From NCBI GenBank assembly GCA_041871065.1, contig CP168942.1, positions 346,001-410,000 on the forward strand: DNA of 64,000 nt. Direction: 5' to 3'. The notes beneath the pieces were generated by a model, which saw only the letters and a program-made list of their open reading frames with translations, ran no database searches and was not told the origin of the DNA. Positions 15,849-23,429 of this stretch are shown here, one piece after another. A program made the translations under genes and the position numbers. Position 1 is the stretch's first letter. Each line of letters opens with the position of its first letter. This DNA is from Weissella confusa (lineage in GTDB: Bacteria; Bacillota; Bacilli; Lactobacillales; Lactobacillaceae).

Positions 15849-18311
15849 GTGTTTGGAAAGATGCAAAATCGTGGTGAACAAAACGTTCACTTTAAGATGT
15901 ATAAGGATGGTAAGCGTTGGGTAACGCGTGGGCTTGCCTTAGGTGCTGTTAGTTTGATGGTAGTCGCACCAATTGCGACGACTAATTTGCAATTGACGCA
16001 CGTTAAGGATGCAATTGCTGCGACGACTAAGCGTTCGTTGTCTCAAGCGGAAGCAACGCAAATTGATAAGTTACAAAATGTTATCGATAACTACCGTCAC
16101 GTACAAGACATGACGGGAACTAGCGCTGTGTGGCAAGGTGATTTGGCGGGGGCCATCACTAAGGCAACTAACATGATTCAGACAATTAAGTCTGGTCATT
16201 ACACACAAGCAAATGGTTCTTACAGTGACGGGATGCCTTTTGCTGACCAACAGGTTCAATTCCAAGTTGATCGTGTAGAAGACTATGCCCTTGCAATTGA
16301 AGTTGCTTACATTCGTGAGCACAATGCAGCTTGGTATGACAAGGTAAAGAATGGTGAAGTGTTCGCTGACATTCACACCGATTATTTGCCTGGCTACTCA
16401 GCTTTGGCAGATGATGGTTTTCCATGGATGAAGCACTATTTGTTGGAAATCGTTAACGGCTACTTGAATGAAACCGGGAAGACGACCGTTGGTGAAGCAG
16501 ACAAGCCTGCAACGCCAGACAATCCTGCAACATCAGAGGCAGTCGACGAACCGGTTTACGTAGCGGAATCATCAGCGGTAGATTCAGCATTGTCAGTAAC
16601 AGATTCAGGTTACTACGACAACACAGCGAAGACATCAACTGCGGTAGATGATGGCGTATCAGTATCTGGATCAGACTATTATGACAATACAGCTGTAACG
16701 TCATCAGCAGTCGACGAGCCAGTTTATGTTGCAGAGTCATCAGCAGTAGATTCAGCGTTGTCAGTAACTGACTCAGGTTACTACGACAACACAGCGAAGA
16801 CATCAAGTGCAGTCGACGATGCGGTTTCAGTATCCGGATCGGACTATTACGATAATACAGCTGTAACGTCATCAGCAGTTGATGAACCAGTGTACGTCGC
16901 AGAGTCATCGGCAGTAGATTCAGCGTTGTCAGTAACAGATTCAGGTTACTACGACAATACAGCAAAGACATCAACTGCGGTAGATGATGGCGTATCAGTA
17001 TCCGGCTCAGACTATTATGACAATACAGCGGCAACGTCATCCGCCGTGGACGAACCAATTTACGTAGCAGAATCATCAGCGGTAGATGCAGATCCTGTTT
17101 CAGTGACGGATTCAGATTACTATGACAATACAGCCGTAACGTCATCAGCAGTTGACGAGCCAGTGTACGTTGAACAATCATCAGCAGTAGATTCAGCGTT
17201 GTCAGTAACCGATTCAGGTTACTACGACAACACAGCAAAGACATCAAGTGCGGTAGACGATGCTGTATCAGTATCCGGTTCGGATTATTATGATAATACA
17301 GCCGTAACATCATCAGCAGTTGACGAGCCAGTTTATGTTGCGCAATCATCAGCAGTAGACTCAGCGTTGTCAGTAACTGACTCAGGTTACTATGACAACA
17401 CAGCGAAGACATCAAGTGCAGTCGACGATGCGGTTTCAGTATCTGGATCAGACTATTATGACAATACAGCTGTAACGTCATCAGCAGTCGATGCAGATCC
17501 TGTATCAGTGACGGGTTCAGATTACTATGACAATACGGCCGTGACGTCATCAGCTGTTGACGAGCCAGTTTATGTTGCGCAATCATCATCAGTAGATTCA
17601 GCATTGTCAGTAACTGACTCAGGTTACTACGACAACACAGCGAAGACATCAACTGCGGTAGACGATGGCGTATCTGTTTCAGACTCAGATTATTACGACA
17701 ATACAAACGCGTCATCATCAGCTGTGACTGTCGCCCCTGCAAATGTGGGCGAGACATCAGTTGCTACGTCATCAGTTGATTCAGATGATGTTGATGTTAC
17801 GACAGTAGCTAATTCTTCAGATTCATTGGTGAACGTACCTGCATCAACGGTTGCTTCATCAAGCACTGTTTTGGGAAATGTTGTTAATTTGACATCTAAT
17901 GCTATGACTAATGTGTCAACTAATAACGCAAGTGCGTCAGCAAACATGTCGAATGGTGTCGCTACAAGTAATGGACAAGCCACTGGCGTAGCTACAAACG
18001 GTGCGGGCAACGTATCTGCTCCTGCAAATGGATCAAATGCAGATAGGATTAGCGTTAAGGCTAATGCCACTGTTCAAAACACGACCCCTCAAGCGCTTAA
18101 GATGCTACATGCAAGTGATGATAAGCAATTCGATACGCTTGAGCGTTCACACGTCACGGAGACATTGTTGTCAGTGATTATTGCGATTATCGCTGCGTTG
18201 ATGTACAAGTTCTTGCGTAATAACAAGCGCGACGAAGCAGATGATGTGTTAGCTGAAGAAGACGAACGCTTGTTCAGCGATGTTGCAAAGATTTCAAAAA
18301 TTAAGAAGTAA
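15849..18311 (+). CDS. Repeat-rich Ser/Asp surface protein with KxYKxGKxW signal peptide
   Basis: An 820-aa acidic protein. Residues 16-24 match the KxYKxGKxW signal motif exactly (KMYKDGKRW), followed by a hydrophobic stretch and likely cleavage near AIA-ATT (about 57). Residues 60-225 are a non-repeated helical domain. Residues 230-617 are repeats built from SAVD...YYDNTA modules in 56-aa units. A Ser/Asn/Thr-rich spacer then leads to one membrane segment (about 770-790) and a charged cytoplasmic tail. No LPXTG motif is seen, so anchoring seems to be by the C-terminal helix. GTG 15849 lies about 9 nt after AAAAGGGG; TTG 15843 and ATG 15861 are alternatives. Adhesin or wall-spanning function is inference. 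Confidence 0.85.
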   Translation: MFGKMQNRGEQNVHFKMYKDGKRWVTRGLALGAVSLMVVAPIATTNLQLTHVKDAIAATTKRSLSQAEATQIDKLQNVIDNYRHVQDMTGTSAVWQGDLAGAITKATNMIQTIKSGHYTQANGSYSDGMPFADQQVQFQVDRVEDYALAIEVAYIREHNAAWYDKVKNGEVFADIHTDYLPGYSALADDGFPWMKHYLLEIVNGYLNETGKTTVGEADKPATPDNPATSEAVDEPVYVAESSAVDSALSVTDSGYYDNTAKTSTAVDDGVSVSGSDYYDNTAVTSSAVDEPVYVAESSAVDSALSVTDSGYYDNTAKTSSAVDDAVSVSGSDYYDNTAVTSSAVDEPVYVAESSAVDSALSVTDSGYYDNTAKTSTAVDDGVSVSGSDYYDNTAATSSAVDEPIYVAESSAVDADPVSVTDSDYYDNTAVTSSAVDEPVYVEQSSAVDSALSVTDSGYYDNTAKTSSAVDDAVSVSGSDYYDNTAVTSSAVDEPVYVAQSSAVDSALSVTDSGYYDNTAKTSSAVDDAVSVSGSDYYDNTAVTSSAVDADPVSVTGSDYYDNTAVTSSAVDEPVYVAQSSSVDSALSVTDSGYYDNTAKTSTAVDDGVSVSDSDYYDNTNASSSAVTVAPANVGETSVATSSVDSDDVDVTTVANSSDSLVNVPASTVASSSTVLGNVVNLTSNAMTNVSTNNASASANMSNGVATSNGQATGVATNGAGNVSAPANGSNADRISVKANATVQNTTPQALKMLHASDDKQFDTLERSHVTETLLSVIIAIIAALMYKFLRNNKRDEADDVLAEEDERLFSDVAKISKIKK
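16536..17712 (+). repeat. 168-bp tandem repeats inside the surface-protein gene
   Basis: Full 168-bp units begin at 16536, 16704, 16872, 17145, 17313 and 17550. Shortened units begin at 17040 (105 bp) and 17481 (69 bp). The copies differ mainly by synonymous changes and by alternation of paired residues (TAVDDGV/SAVDDAV, AES/AQS). Length is always a multiple of three, so copy-number change keeps the frame. Confidence 0.93.
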
Positions 18312-18347
18312 GCGAGTCTGACGAAAGTCGCACATTTGCTTTCTAAT

Positions 18348-18387
18348 AACGTCATATGCCAATTTAAGGGCATGTGGCGTTTTTTTG
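18348..18387 (+). terminator. Terminator of the surface-protein gene
   Basis: A 12-bp stem with two G-U pairs (18349-18360 with 18369-18380) is followed by a T7 run. Confidence 0.8.
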
Positions 18388-18459
18388 TGCAATCGGCAAA
18401 GACTCAAATAGGAAGAGTTTAGGTTTTGACTTTTAAAAACAAGCTAGACCGTGTAAACT

Positions 18460-18473
18460 TGTAAGCGATTAGA
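18460..18473 (+). promoter_or_regulatory. Candidate cre site upstream of nagA
   Basis: TGTAAGCGATTAGA fits the cre consensus at 13 of 14 positions, 68 nt before nagA. Catabolite control of nagA is common in Firmicutes. Confidence 0.45.
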
Positions 18474-18486
18474 ACATGATAGAGAC

Positions 18487-18500
18487 GGTGGTTAACCGCC
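18487..18500. promoter_or_regulatory. Candidate NagR operator
   Basis: GGTGGTTAACCGCC is a 14-bp palindrome with one mismatched pair, 41 nt before the nagA start. It is a plausible site for the GntR-type repressor encoded after nagA, though it does not match the Bacillus dre consensus closely. Confidence 0.4.
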
Positions 18501-18540
18501 TGTACCAATTTAGTTTTTCTATAAACAAGGGGAGTTCATC

Positions 18541-19716
18541 ATGAGTACAGTTTTGACACACGCAACTATCTATACCGGCGAGCAAGAAGTGCCAGTAATT
18601 AAGGATGCTTACATCCGTTTCGACAAGCAAATCGAAGCGATGGGACCAATGAGTGAATTGGTTGTGACATCAGCTGACAATGTCGTACGTGCGGATCGTA
18701 AGGTGATTGTTCCTGGTTTCATCGACGTACACACACACGGTGCGTACGGCTTTGATACGATGGACGGTGTCACAGAAGATATCATTAAGATGGTTCACGG
18801 CCAAATTTCAGAAGGAATTACGTCAGTCTTTCCAACGACGATGACGCAAGCTGTGGACAACATCTCAAAGTCAATGGAAGCCGTAAATGAAGCTGCCAAG
18901 CAAGAACCAGCAATCGTTGGTGTGCACTTGGAAGGCCCATTTATCAACCCGCACTTTAAGGGGGCGCAACCAGAGGAACACATCATTGCGCCAAGCATTG
19001 AATTGGTCAAGAAGTGGAACGAATTGTCAGGTAACCGCGTACGTTTGATTACGTACGCCCCAGAGCAAGCTGAAGACGTGCGTGCTTTTGAGGATTACCT
19101 GGCTGATAACAACATTATCGGCTCAATCGGTCACTCAAACGCCACCCGTGATTTCTTGCAACACAATTCAAAGGCAAGCCACATCACACACTTGTATAAC
19201 GCACAACGTCCAATGTCACACCGCGAACCTGGTGTGACGGGACACGCCATGTTGGAAGATAACATCCGCACGGAATTGATTGTGGATGGCTTCCACGTTT
19301 ACCCTGACATGGTTAACATGGCCTACAAGTTGAAGACGGCTAACCGTATTGATTTGATTACGGATTCAATGCGTGCCAAGGGACTTGGGGATGGTGAATC
19401 AGAGCTAGGTGGTCAAAAGGTTTGGGTGAAGGATAAGCAAGCCCGTCTTGAAGATGGCACTTTGGCTGGATCAGTGCTTGAGTTCGATGATGCTTTCCGC
19501 AATGTGATGGCCTTTACGGGTGCATCAATTGAAGAAGCAATTCAAATGGCGTCAGTTAACCAAGCGGTTGAGTTTGGTTTGACGAGCAAGGGAACGTTGA
19601 CGATTGGCAAGGATGCGGATTTGAACGTATTTAGCGCAGATTTGACATCTTTGGAAGCAACTTATAGTTTGGGTCGTCACTTCTCAAAGGCTGACGCTCC
19701 GACTGCGGAGGACTAA
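18541..19716 (+). CDS. nagA: N-acetylglucosamine-6-phosphate deacetylase
   Basis: Cytosolic metal-dependent enzyme releasing acetate from GlcNAc-6-phosphate, which feeds amino-sugar catabolism and wall-component recycling. The 391-aa amidohydrolase shows PGFIDVHTHGAYG near 58-70, VHLEGPFINPHFKGAQ near 127, IGHSNAT near 198 and THLYNAQRPMSHREPG near 219, all family signatures. The start follows AGGGGAG by about 6 nt. The regulator gene begins 1 nt after its stop, so they form a nagA-nagR operon. nagB is not in the window. Confidence 0.96.
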   Translation: MSTVLTHATIYTGEQEVPVIKDAYIRFDKQIEAMGPMSELVVTSADNVVRADRKVIVPGFIDVHTHGAYGFDTMDGVTEDIIKMVHGQISEGITSVFPTTMTQAVDNISKSMEAVNEAAKQEPAIVGVHLEGPFINPHFKGAQPEEHIIAPSIELVKKWNELSGNRVRLITYAPEQAEDVRAFEDYLADNNIIGSIGHSNATRDFLQHNSKASHITHLYNAQRPMSHREPGVTGHAMLEDNIRTELIVDGFHVYPDMVNMAYKLKTANRIDLITDSMRAKGLGDGESELGGQKVWVKDKQARLEDGTLAGSVLEFDDAFRNVMAFTGASIEEAIQMASVNQAVEFGLTSKGTLTIGKDADLNVFSADLTSLEATYSLGRHFSKADAPTAED

Positions 19717-19717
19717 T

Positions 19718-20419
19718 ATGGGCGCACCCGTATATATTCAAATTCACGATGAAATCAGTGAAGCTATTGAAGCTGGCCGTTGGGTACCAGGTGACAAGAT
19801 TCCGGCTGAACGTGAGTTGGCTGAACAATTTGGCGTCTCACGCATGACGTTGCGTCAAGCAGTGATGATGCTAGTAGACGAAGGTGTTTTGGAACGGCGA
19901 GTTGGGTCAGGAACGTATGTTGCTGAACGCAAGGTGCAAGAACAGTTGAACGGCGTTACGTCATTCACTGAAATGATGGCAGCAGCTGGTAAAGTTGCAA
20001 CATCACGTACGATTTCCTTCCATATCGGCAAGGCATCAAACTCTGAACAAGAGCAGCTACAACTAGGTGAAGATGGCCAGGTGCTTCGCATGGAGCGTGT
20101 TCGTTACGGTAATGATGAACCGATTGCGTTTGAAGTTGCCTCAATTCCAGCAACCTTGGTTGACGGATTGGCGCGTGAAAGCCTCACAAACTCACTGTAT
20201 CGAACACTTTCTGAAGAACGTGGTCTAAAGATTGGCCGTGCGCAACAAACGGTGACGGCTGCGGCTGTTACGGAACGCATTTCTGAATATTTAGGCATTA
20301 AACGAGGCGATCCGGTCTTGGTCATGCGACAAATTACGTTTGACACAAACGATCGCCCATTCGAGTACGTTCGTACCCAATATGTTGGGTCTCGTTTCGA
20401 ATTCTTTTTGGAAAAATAA
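19718..20419 (+). CDS. nagR: GntR/HutC-type repressor of amino-sugar genes (NagR/YvoA-like)
   Basis: A 233-aa regulator. Residues 1-68 form the winged helix (AERELAEQFGVSRMTLRQAVMMLVDEGVLERRVGSGT), and residues about 90-230 the UTRA effector domain. Coupling to nagA points to GlcN-6-P or GlcNAc-6-P as inducer, as for Bacillus NagR. GCGGAGG lies 6-7 nt before the start, inside the end of nagA. Confidence 0.9.
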   Translation: MGAPVYIQIHDEISEAIEAGRWVPGDKIPAERELAEQFGVSRMTLRQAVMMLVDEGVLERRVGSGTYVAERKVQEQLNGVTSFTEMMAAAGKVATSRTISFHIGKASNSEQEQLQLGEDGQVLRMERVRYGNDEPIAFEVASIPATLVDGLARESLTNSLYRTLSEERGLKIGRAQQTVTAAAVTERISEYLGIKRGDPVLVMRQITFDTNDRPFEYVRTQYVGSRFEFFLEK

Positions 20420-20427
20420 TCACAAGC

Positions 20428-20453
20428 AAAACGCCTACATGTAGGCGTTTTTT
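20428..20453 (+). terminator. Terminator of nagA-nagR
   Basis: A palindromic 10-bp stem centred near 20439-20440, followed by a T run. Confidence 0.8.
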
Positions 20454-20547
20454 AGCTAAAAACGTTTTTTGTGCACAATCTCTGAAAGCGTGTATAATTA
20501 CTTACCGTTAGTAATTATTATTCATTGTTTGCGTAGGAGATAGAGAA

Positions 20548-21048
20548 ATGCATAAGTTAAATCCAACAATTGCTTTGGCATTGTTTGTGGCGACCATTCC
20601 ATCCCTTTGGGCGGTTGCAGCACCGTTTGTTGGTGTGACGGTTGGAGCTGCTGCCTTGATTACAGGTGGGTTCTTTGTGGCGTCAGGTAACGATCCTAAG
20701 AACAAGTGGCGTGAGCTATTTGGTATGTGGCTTGGAATTCCTTGGGGAATGATGGCCGTGACGTTCCCAGGATTGACAGGCTGGCCTAAGACAACGCTAT
20801 TTGTGACCTTGTTCGTCCTAGGTGCATTAGCCGTTTTGATTTCTGGTATGCCAGGCATTCGTAACTGGGTTGATACGGCAGCTTGGTTGACTGGTTGGGC
20901 AATTTCAATCATTATTTTGAGCTTGAACGGTGGACCTGCTAAGTTTGGTACGATGCCATTGCAAATTGCTGGTGCGATGCTGGCTGGTATTTTCATCGTT
21001 GGCGTTTTGGGCCGTGTCATCGTTGATGCGCTTTCAAAGCAAAACTAA
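20548..21048 (+). CDS. DUF1097-like integral membrane protein
   Basis: A 166-aa protein that is almost entirely hydrophobic, with about five to six membrane segments and short loops; GNDPKNKWRELFGMWLGIPWG (split by a loop near 50-70) is the most polar part. The layout and Gly/Ala-rich helices resemble DUF1097 (YcdZ-like) proteins, whose function is unknown. It is monocistronic between terminators. TATAAT at 20494-20499 is a likely -10. Confidence 0.65.
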   Translation: MHKLNPTIALALFVATIPSLWAVAAPFVGVTVGAAALITGGFFVASGNDPKNKWRELFGMWLGIPWGMMAVTFPGLTGWPKTTLFVTLFVLGALAVLISGMPGIRNWVDTAAWLTGWAISIIILSLNGGPAKFGTMPLQIAGAMLAGIFIVGVLGRVIVDALSKQN

Positions 21049-21060
21049 AGAGATAAAGTT

Positions 21061-21093
21061 AGGAAGAACGCTTGTAGTTGTTCTTCCTTTTTG
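21061..21093 (+). terminator. Terminator after the DUF1097-like gene
   Basis: A 9-bp perfect stem (21061-21069 with 21080-21088) and a T run. Confidence 0.75.
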
Positions 21094-21109
21094 TTAAACT
21101 AATTGAAGT

Positions 21110-21283
21110 GTTGAAAACTGCAGCGGATTGTCCGCAAGCTCGTCAACAATTCACCGACCCGTTTCAATTATGGCGGAGAACACACTAGTACCCGCGCTGC
21201 AGCGGTGAAAGTTTGGGTGAATTGCACGAATGTGAGGCAATTCTCTAGAATTCAACAAAAATAAATTCTGGAGGACATTTAAT
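21110..21283 (+). ncRNA. Structured rpsD leader (candidate S4 autoregulatory element)
   Basis: The region of about 170 nt before rpsD contains no ORF. It can form a long-range 9-bp helix (21147-21155 with 21216-21224) that encloses further GC-rich stems around the repeated CTGCAGCGG sequences. Firmicute rpsD mRNAs carry a leader bound by S4 for feedback control, and this is the expected place for it. Assignment is by position and foldability; I did not match a covariance model. Confidence 0.6.
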
Positions 21284-21895
21284 ATGTCACGTTATACTGG
21301 ACCTAAGTTCCGTGTTTCACGTCGTTTGGGTGTTTCTTTGTCAGGTACTGGTAAGGAAATTGCTCGTCGTAACTACGCCCCTGGAGATCACGGTGCCGGC
21401 CGCCGCGCAAAGATTTCTGATTACGGTATGCAATTGGCTGAAAAGCAAAAGGTACGTTTCACGTACGGTTTGACTGAGCGCCAATTCCACAACTTGTTTA
21501 ACAAGGCTGGTAAGATCCGTAAGGGTACGCACGGTGAAAACTTCATCGTATTGTTGGAGCGTCGTTTGGACAACATTGTTTACCGTTTGGGCTTGGCTTC
21601 AACGCGTCAACAAGCACGTCAATTGGTTAACCACGGCCACATCTTGGTTGATGGTAAGCGTGTTGACATTCCTTCATACGAAGTTACTGTAGGTCAAGAG
21701 ATCTCAGTTCGTGAGAAGTCACAAAAGAACGTTTACATCCAAGCTTCATTGGAAGCTACGGCTGGAACGTTGCCATTCGTTGAGTTCAACAAGGACGAGA
21801 TGAAGGGTTCATTGGTTCGCTTGCCAGAGCGTTCAGAATTGGACCACGATTACAACGAAAACCTTATCGTTGAATACTACAACAAGTTGGGATAA
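21284..21895 (+). CDS. rpsD: 30S ribosomal protein S4
   Basis: A 203-aa primary 16S-binding ribosomal protein. The N-terminus [18 protein letters not shown] and the S4 RNA-binding domain (about 93-155: [20 protein letters not shown], then [18 protein letters not shown]) are unmistakable. As in many Firmicutes it is outside the main ribosomal operons and has its own leader. The start follows GGAGGA by about 9 nt. Confidence 0.98.
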   Translation: MSRYTGPKFRVSRRLGVSLSGTGKEIARRNYAPGDHGAGRRAKISDYGMQLAEKQKVRFTYGLTERQFHNLFNKAGKIRKGTHGENFIVLLERRLDNIVYRLGLASTRQQARQLVNHGHILVDGKRVDIPSYEVTVGQEISVREKSQKNVYIQASLEATAGTLPFVEFNKDEMKGSLVRLPERSELDHDYNENLIVEYYNKLG

Positions 21896-21926
21896 TTTTA
21901 TTATTCGTACTTGTTGTACAACAAAG

Positions 21927-21959
21927 AAGCACGAAACGCCTATGTTTCGTGCTTTTTTT
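21927..21959 (+). terminator. rpsD terminator
   Basis: An 11-bp perfect stem (21927-21937 with 21944-21954) and a T7 run. Confidence 0.88.
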
Positions 21960-22050
21960 GTGGAATTCTCAAGGTTCAAAAAAAGGAAACAATTTGAATT
22001 GCGCCAGATGGTACAATTAATTTTATCCAAAACTTGGGAGTTAAAAAAAT

Positions 22051-23127
22051 ATGGAAAAATCTGTCGCGAAAAAGAAGCGTGTTGGCTGGCTTGATTACGG
22101 AAAGGGAATCCTAATTTTAAGCGTTGTCCTCGTTCACACGATTGGTTCGCTCTATAAAACAGGGCAATTTCCAGCAGCTGCTATGGGGCTGGAGATGTCG
22201 CAACGTGTCCTGTTTATGTTTGTTATGCCGGTGTTTTTTGCCATTTCGGGGTACTTGTTCAAACCTTCGACTGACTGGCGTCAATACATAACGGGGTTGG
22301 GAAAGAAGTTGGTGATGCTGGGCGTACCGTATGTTGTCTTTTCGGTTGTCTATGTCATCCTGCAAAATCTATCATCATCTACAGTGCATGATCGATACGC
22401 AATTAGTGATTTGTTGTACATCGGCATCAATCCAGTAGGGTATTTATGGTACTTGTACGTCTACTTCTTTATCTTGGTGCTCTTCGGTGCGTTGACTTTG
22501 GTCATTAAGCGTAAAGGCGTGCTGGTCGCCGTCTATGCGGTCCTGTTTGCATTGGCAATTTTGGGATACTTGCCAACGTTATATGCGATTAACCAAACGG
22601 TACTTTGGGGCGCAACGTTCTTAGTTGGTTACTTACTACGTTCAAAGTTGCAGCGTGGCCAGATGGCTGTGTTGGGTAGTGTGTCATTGGGACTGATTGT
22701 CGCTTTGTGGATTTTGCAAGGGGCGTCAACTTGGTTTTACGACACGAACTTCATTACACCGGCTAACTTTGCGATGAAGCTTTTGACGATTCCGGTCTTC
22801 TTCGCGATTTTTATGTGGCTTGGTGAAATGACGGATAAAGTTTCAAATGTGGTGCGTTACTTTGGTAAGATTTCGCTTATCATTTATTTGATTCACCCAC
22901 CGGTTGTATCAATTGCCCGTATTGTTGTGATGAAGGTGCTAGGCAACAATTTGTTGATCGACTTAGTACTTGTCTTTGTGGTTGCGATGGCAGTAAGCTT
23001 GTTTGGTGAGTGGCTCTCAAAGAAGTTGAAGCTAGTGGCGTTTATCTTTTATCCAACACGGTTCCTGCCAACGGGAATGGGATTAAACGTATTGGCAATG
23101 ATTAAGCGTCGTTTCTCTGCTGAATAA
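22051..23127 (+). CDS. Membrane acyltransferase, family 3 (OafA/WecH type)
   Basis: A 358-aa polytopic protein with about ten membrane segments. The N-terminal RVGWLDYGKGILILSVVLVH (11-30) holds the family's membrane-entry His, and FAISGYLF near 63-70 is a typical second motif. Such enzymes transfer acetyl or other acyl groups from the cytoplasm to surface sugars, peptidoglycan or teichoic acids. The start follows GGGAG. No glycan gene is adjacent, so the acceptor is unknown. Confidence 0.88.
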   Translation: MEKSVAKKKRVGWLDYGKGILILSVVLVHTIGSLYKTGQFPAAAMGLEMSQRVLFMFVMPVFFAISGYLFKPSTDWRQYITGLGKKLVMLGVPYVVFSVVYVILQNLSSSTVHDRYAISDLLYIGINPVGYLWYLYVYFFILVLFGALTLVIKRKGVLVAVYAVLFALAILGYLPTLYAINQTVLWGATFLVGYLLRSKLQRGQMAVLGSVSLGLIVALWILQGASTWFYDTNFITPANFAMKLLTIPVFFAIFMWLGEMTDKVSNVVRYFGKISLIIYLIHPPVVSIARIVVMKVLGNNLLIDLVLVFVVAMAVSLFGEWLSKKLKLVAFIFYPTRFLPTGMGLNVLAMIKRRFSAE

Positions 23128-23138
23128 TAACTTACTTA

Positions 23139-23176
23139 AAATGGACTTGGTAATTTATACCGGGTCCATTTTTTTG
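23139..23176 (+). terminator. Terminator of the acyltransferase gene
   Basis: A 12-bp stem with G-U pairs starts at 23139 and is followed by a T7 run. Confidence 0.8.
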
Positions 23177-23280
23177 ATGGCGTAGTTCGTTTTAATGGTA
23201 CTGACTAGCAATGTTTGGTTAAATAGTAAGTGGACTATATTAATTAACGGGAATAACCATTTATAAAGACGTTTAGTCGT

Positions 23281-23389
23281 TATAATTAGTGGGGTTGTTA
23301 GCCCATTAACCTCAATCTTTATTACTAATATTGGGTTAACAACTTCCTGTGGGCCGGTTTAAAACGAATGCGTTTTAAACCGTTTTTTT
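23281..23389 (+). ncRNA. Structured leader or small RNA ending in a strong terminator, upstream of the Rgg-like gene
   Basis: A perfect TATAAT (23281-23286) predicts a start near 23293. The RNA would fold into a stem (23294-23304 with 23333-23343, one mismatch), then a 12-bp perfect terminator stem (23355-23366 with 23371-23382) and T7. The Rgg-like gene starts 40 nt after the terminator, leaving little room for another promoter. It may therefore be an attenuator read through to express the regulator, or a separate RNA of about 97 nt. No ORF is seen inside it. No good -35 was found. Confidence 0.55.
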
Positions 23390-23429
23390 AGGTTTTAGAG
23401 AGTAGTATTTTAGAGGAGTAAGGCTAACA

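Noticed and set aside
16536..17712. Regular repeats as a possible CRISPR array
   Set aside because: The units are 168 bp with no short identical repeats separated by unique spacers, and they lie in frame inside a protein gene. No cas genes are present.
16453..17757. A 434-codon open frame on the minus strand through the repeat region
   Set aside because: It is the antisense of the 168-bp repeats: repeats without stops in one frame multiply an accidental open frame. The product is a Leu/Ser/Asn/Arg jumble without a start site or ribosome binding site.
18011..18311. A sortase motif in the repeat protein
   Set aside because: No LPXTG or close variant precedes the C-terminal helix, and the tail after it is much longer than in sortase substrates.
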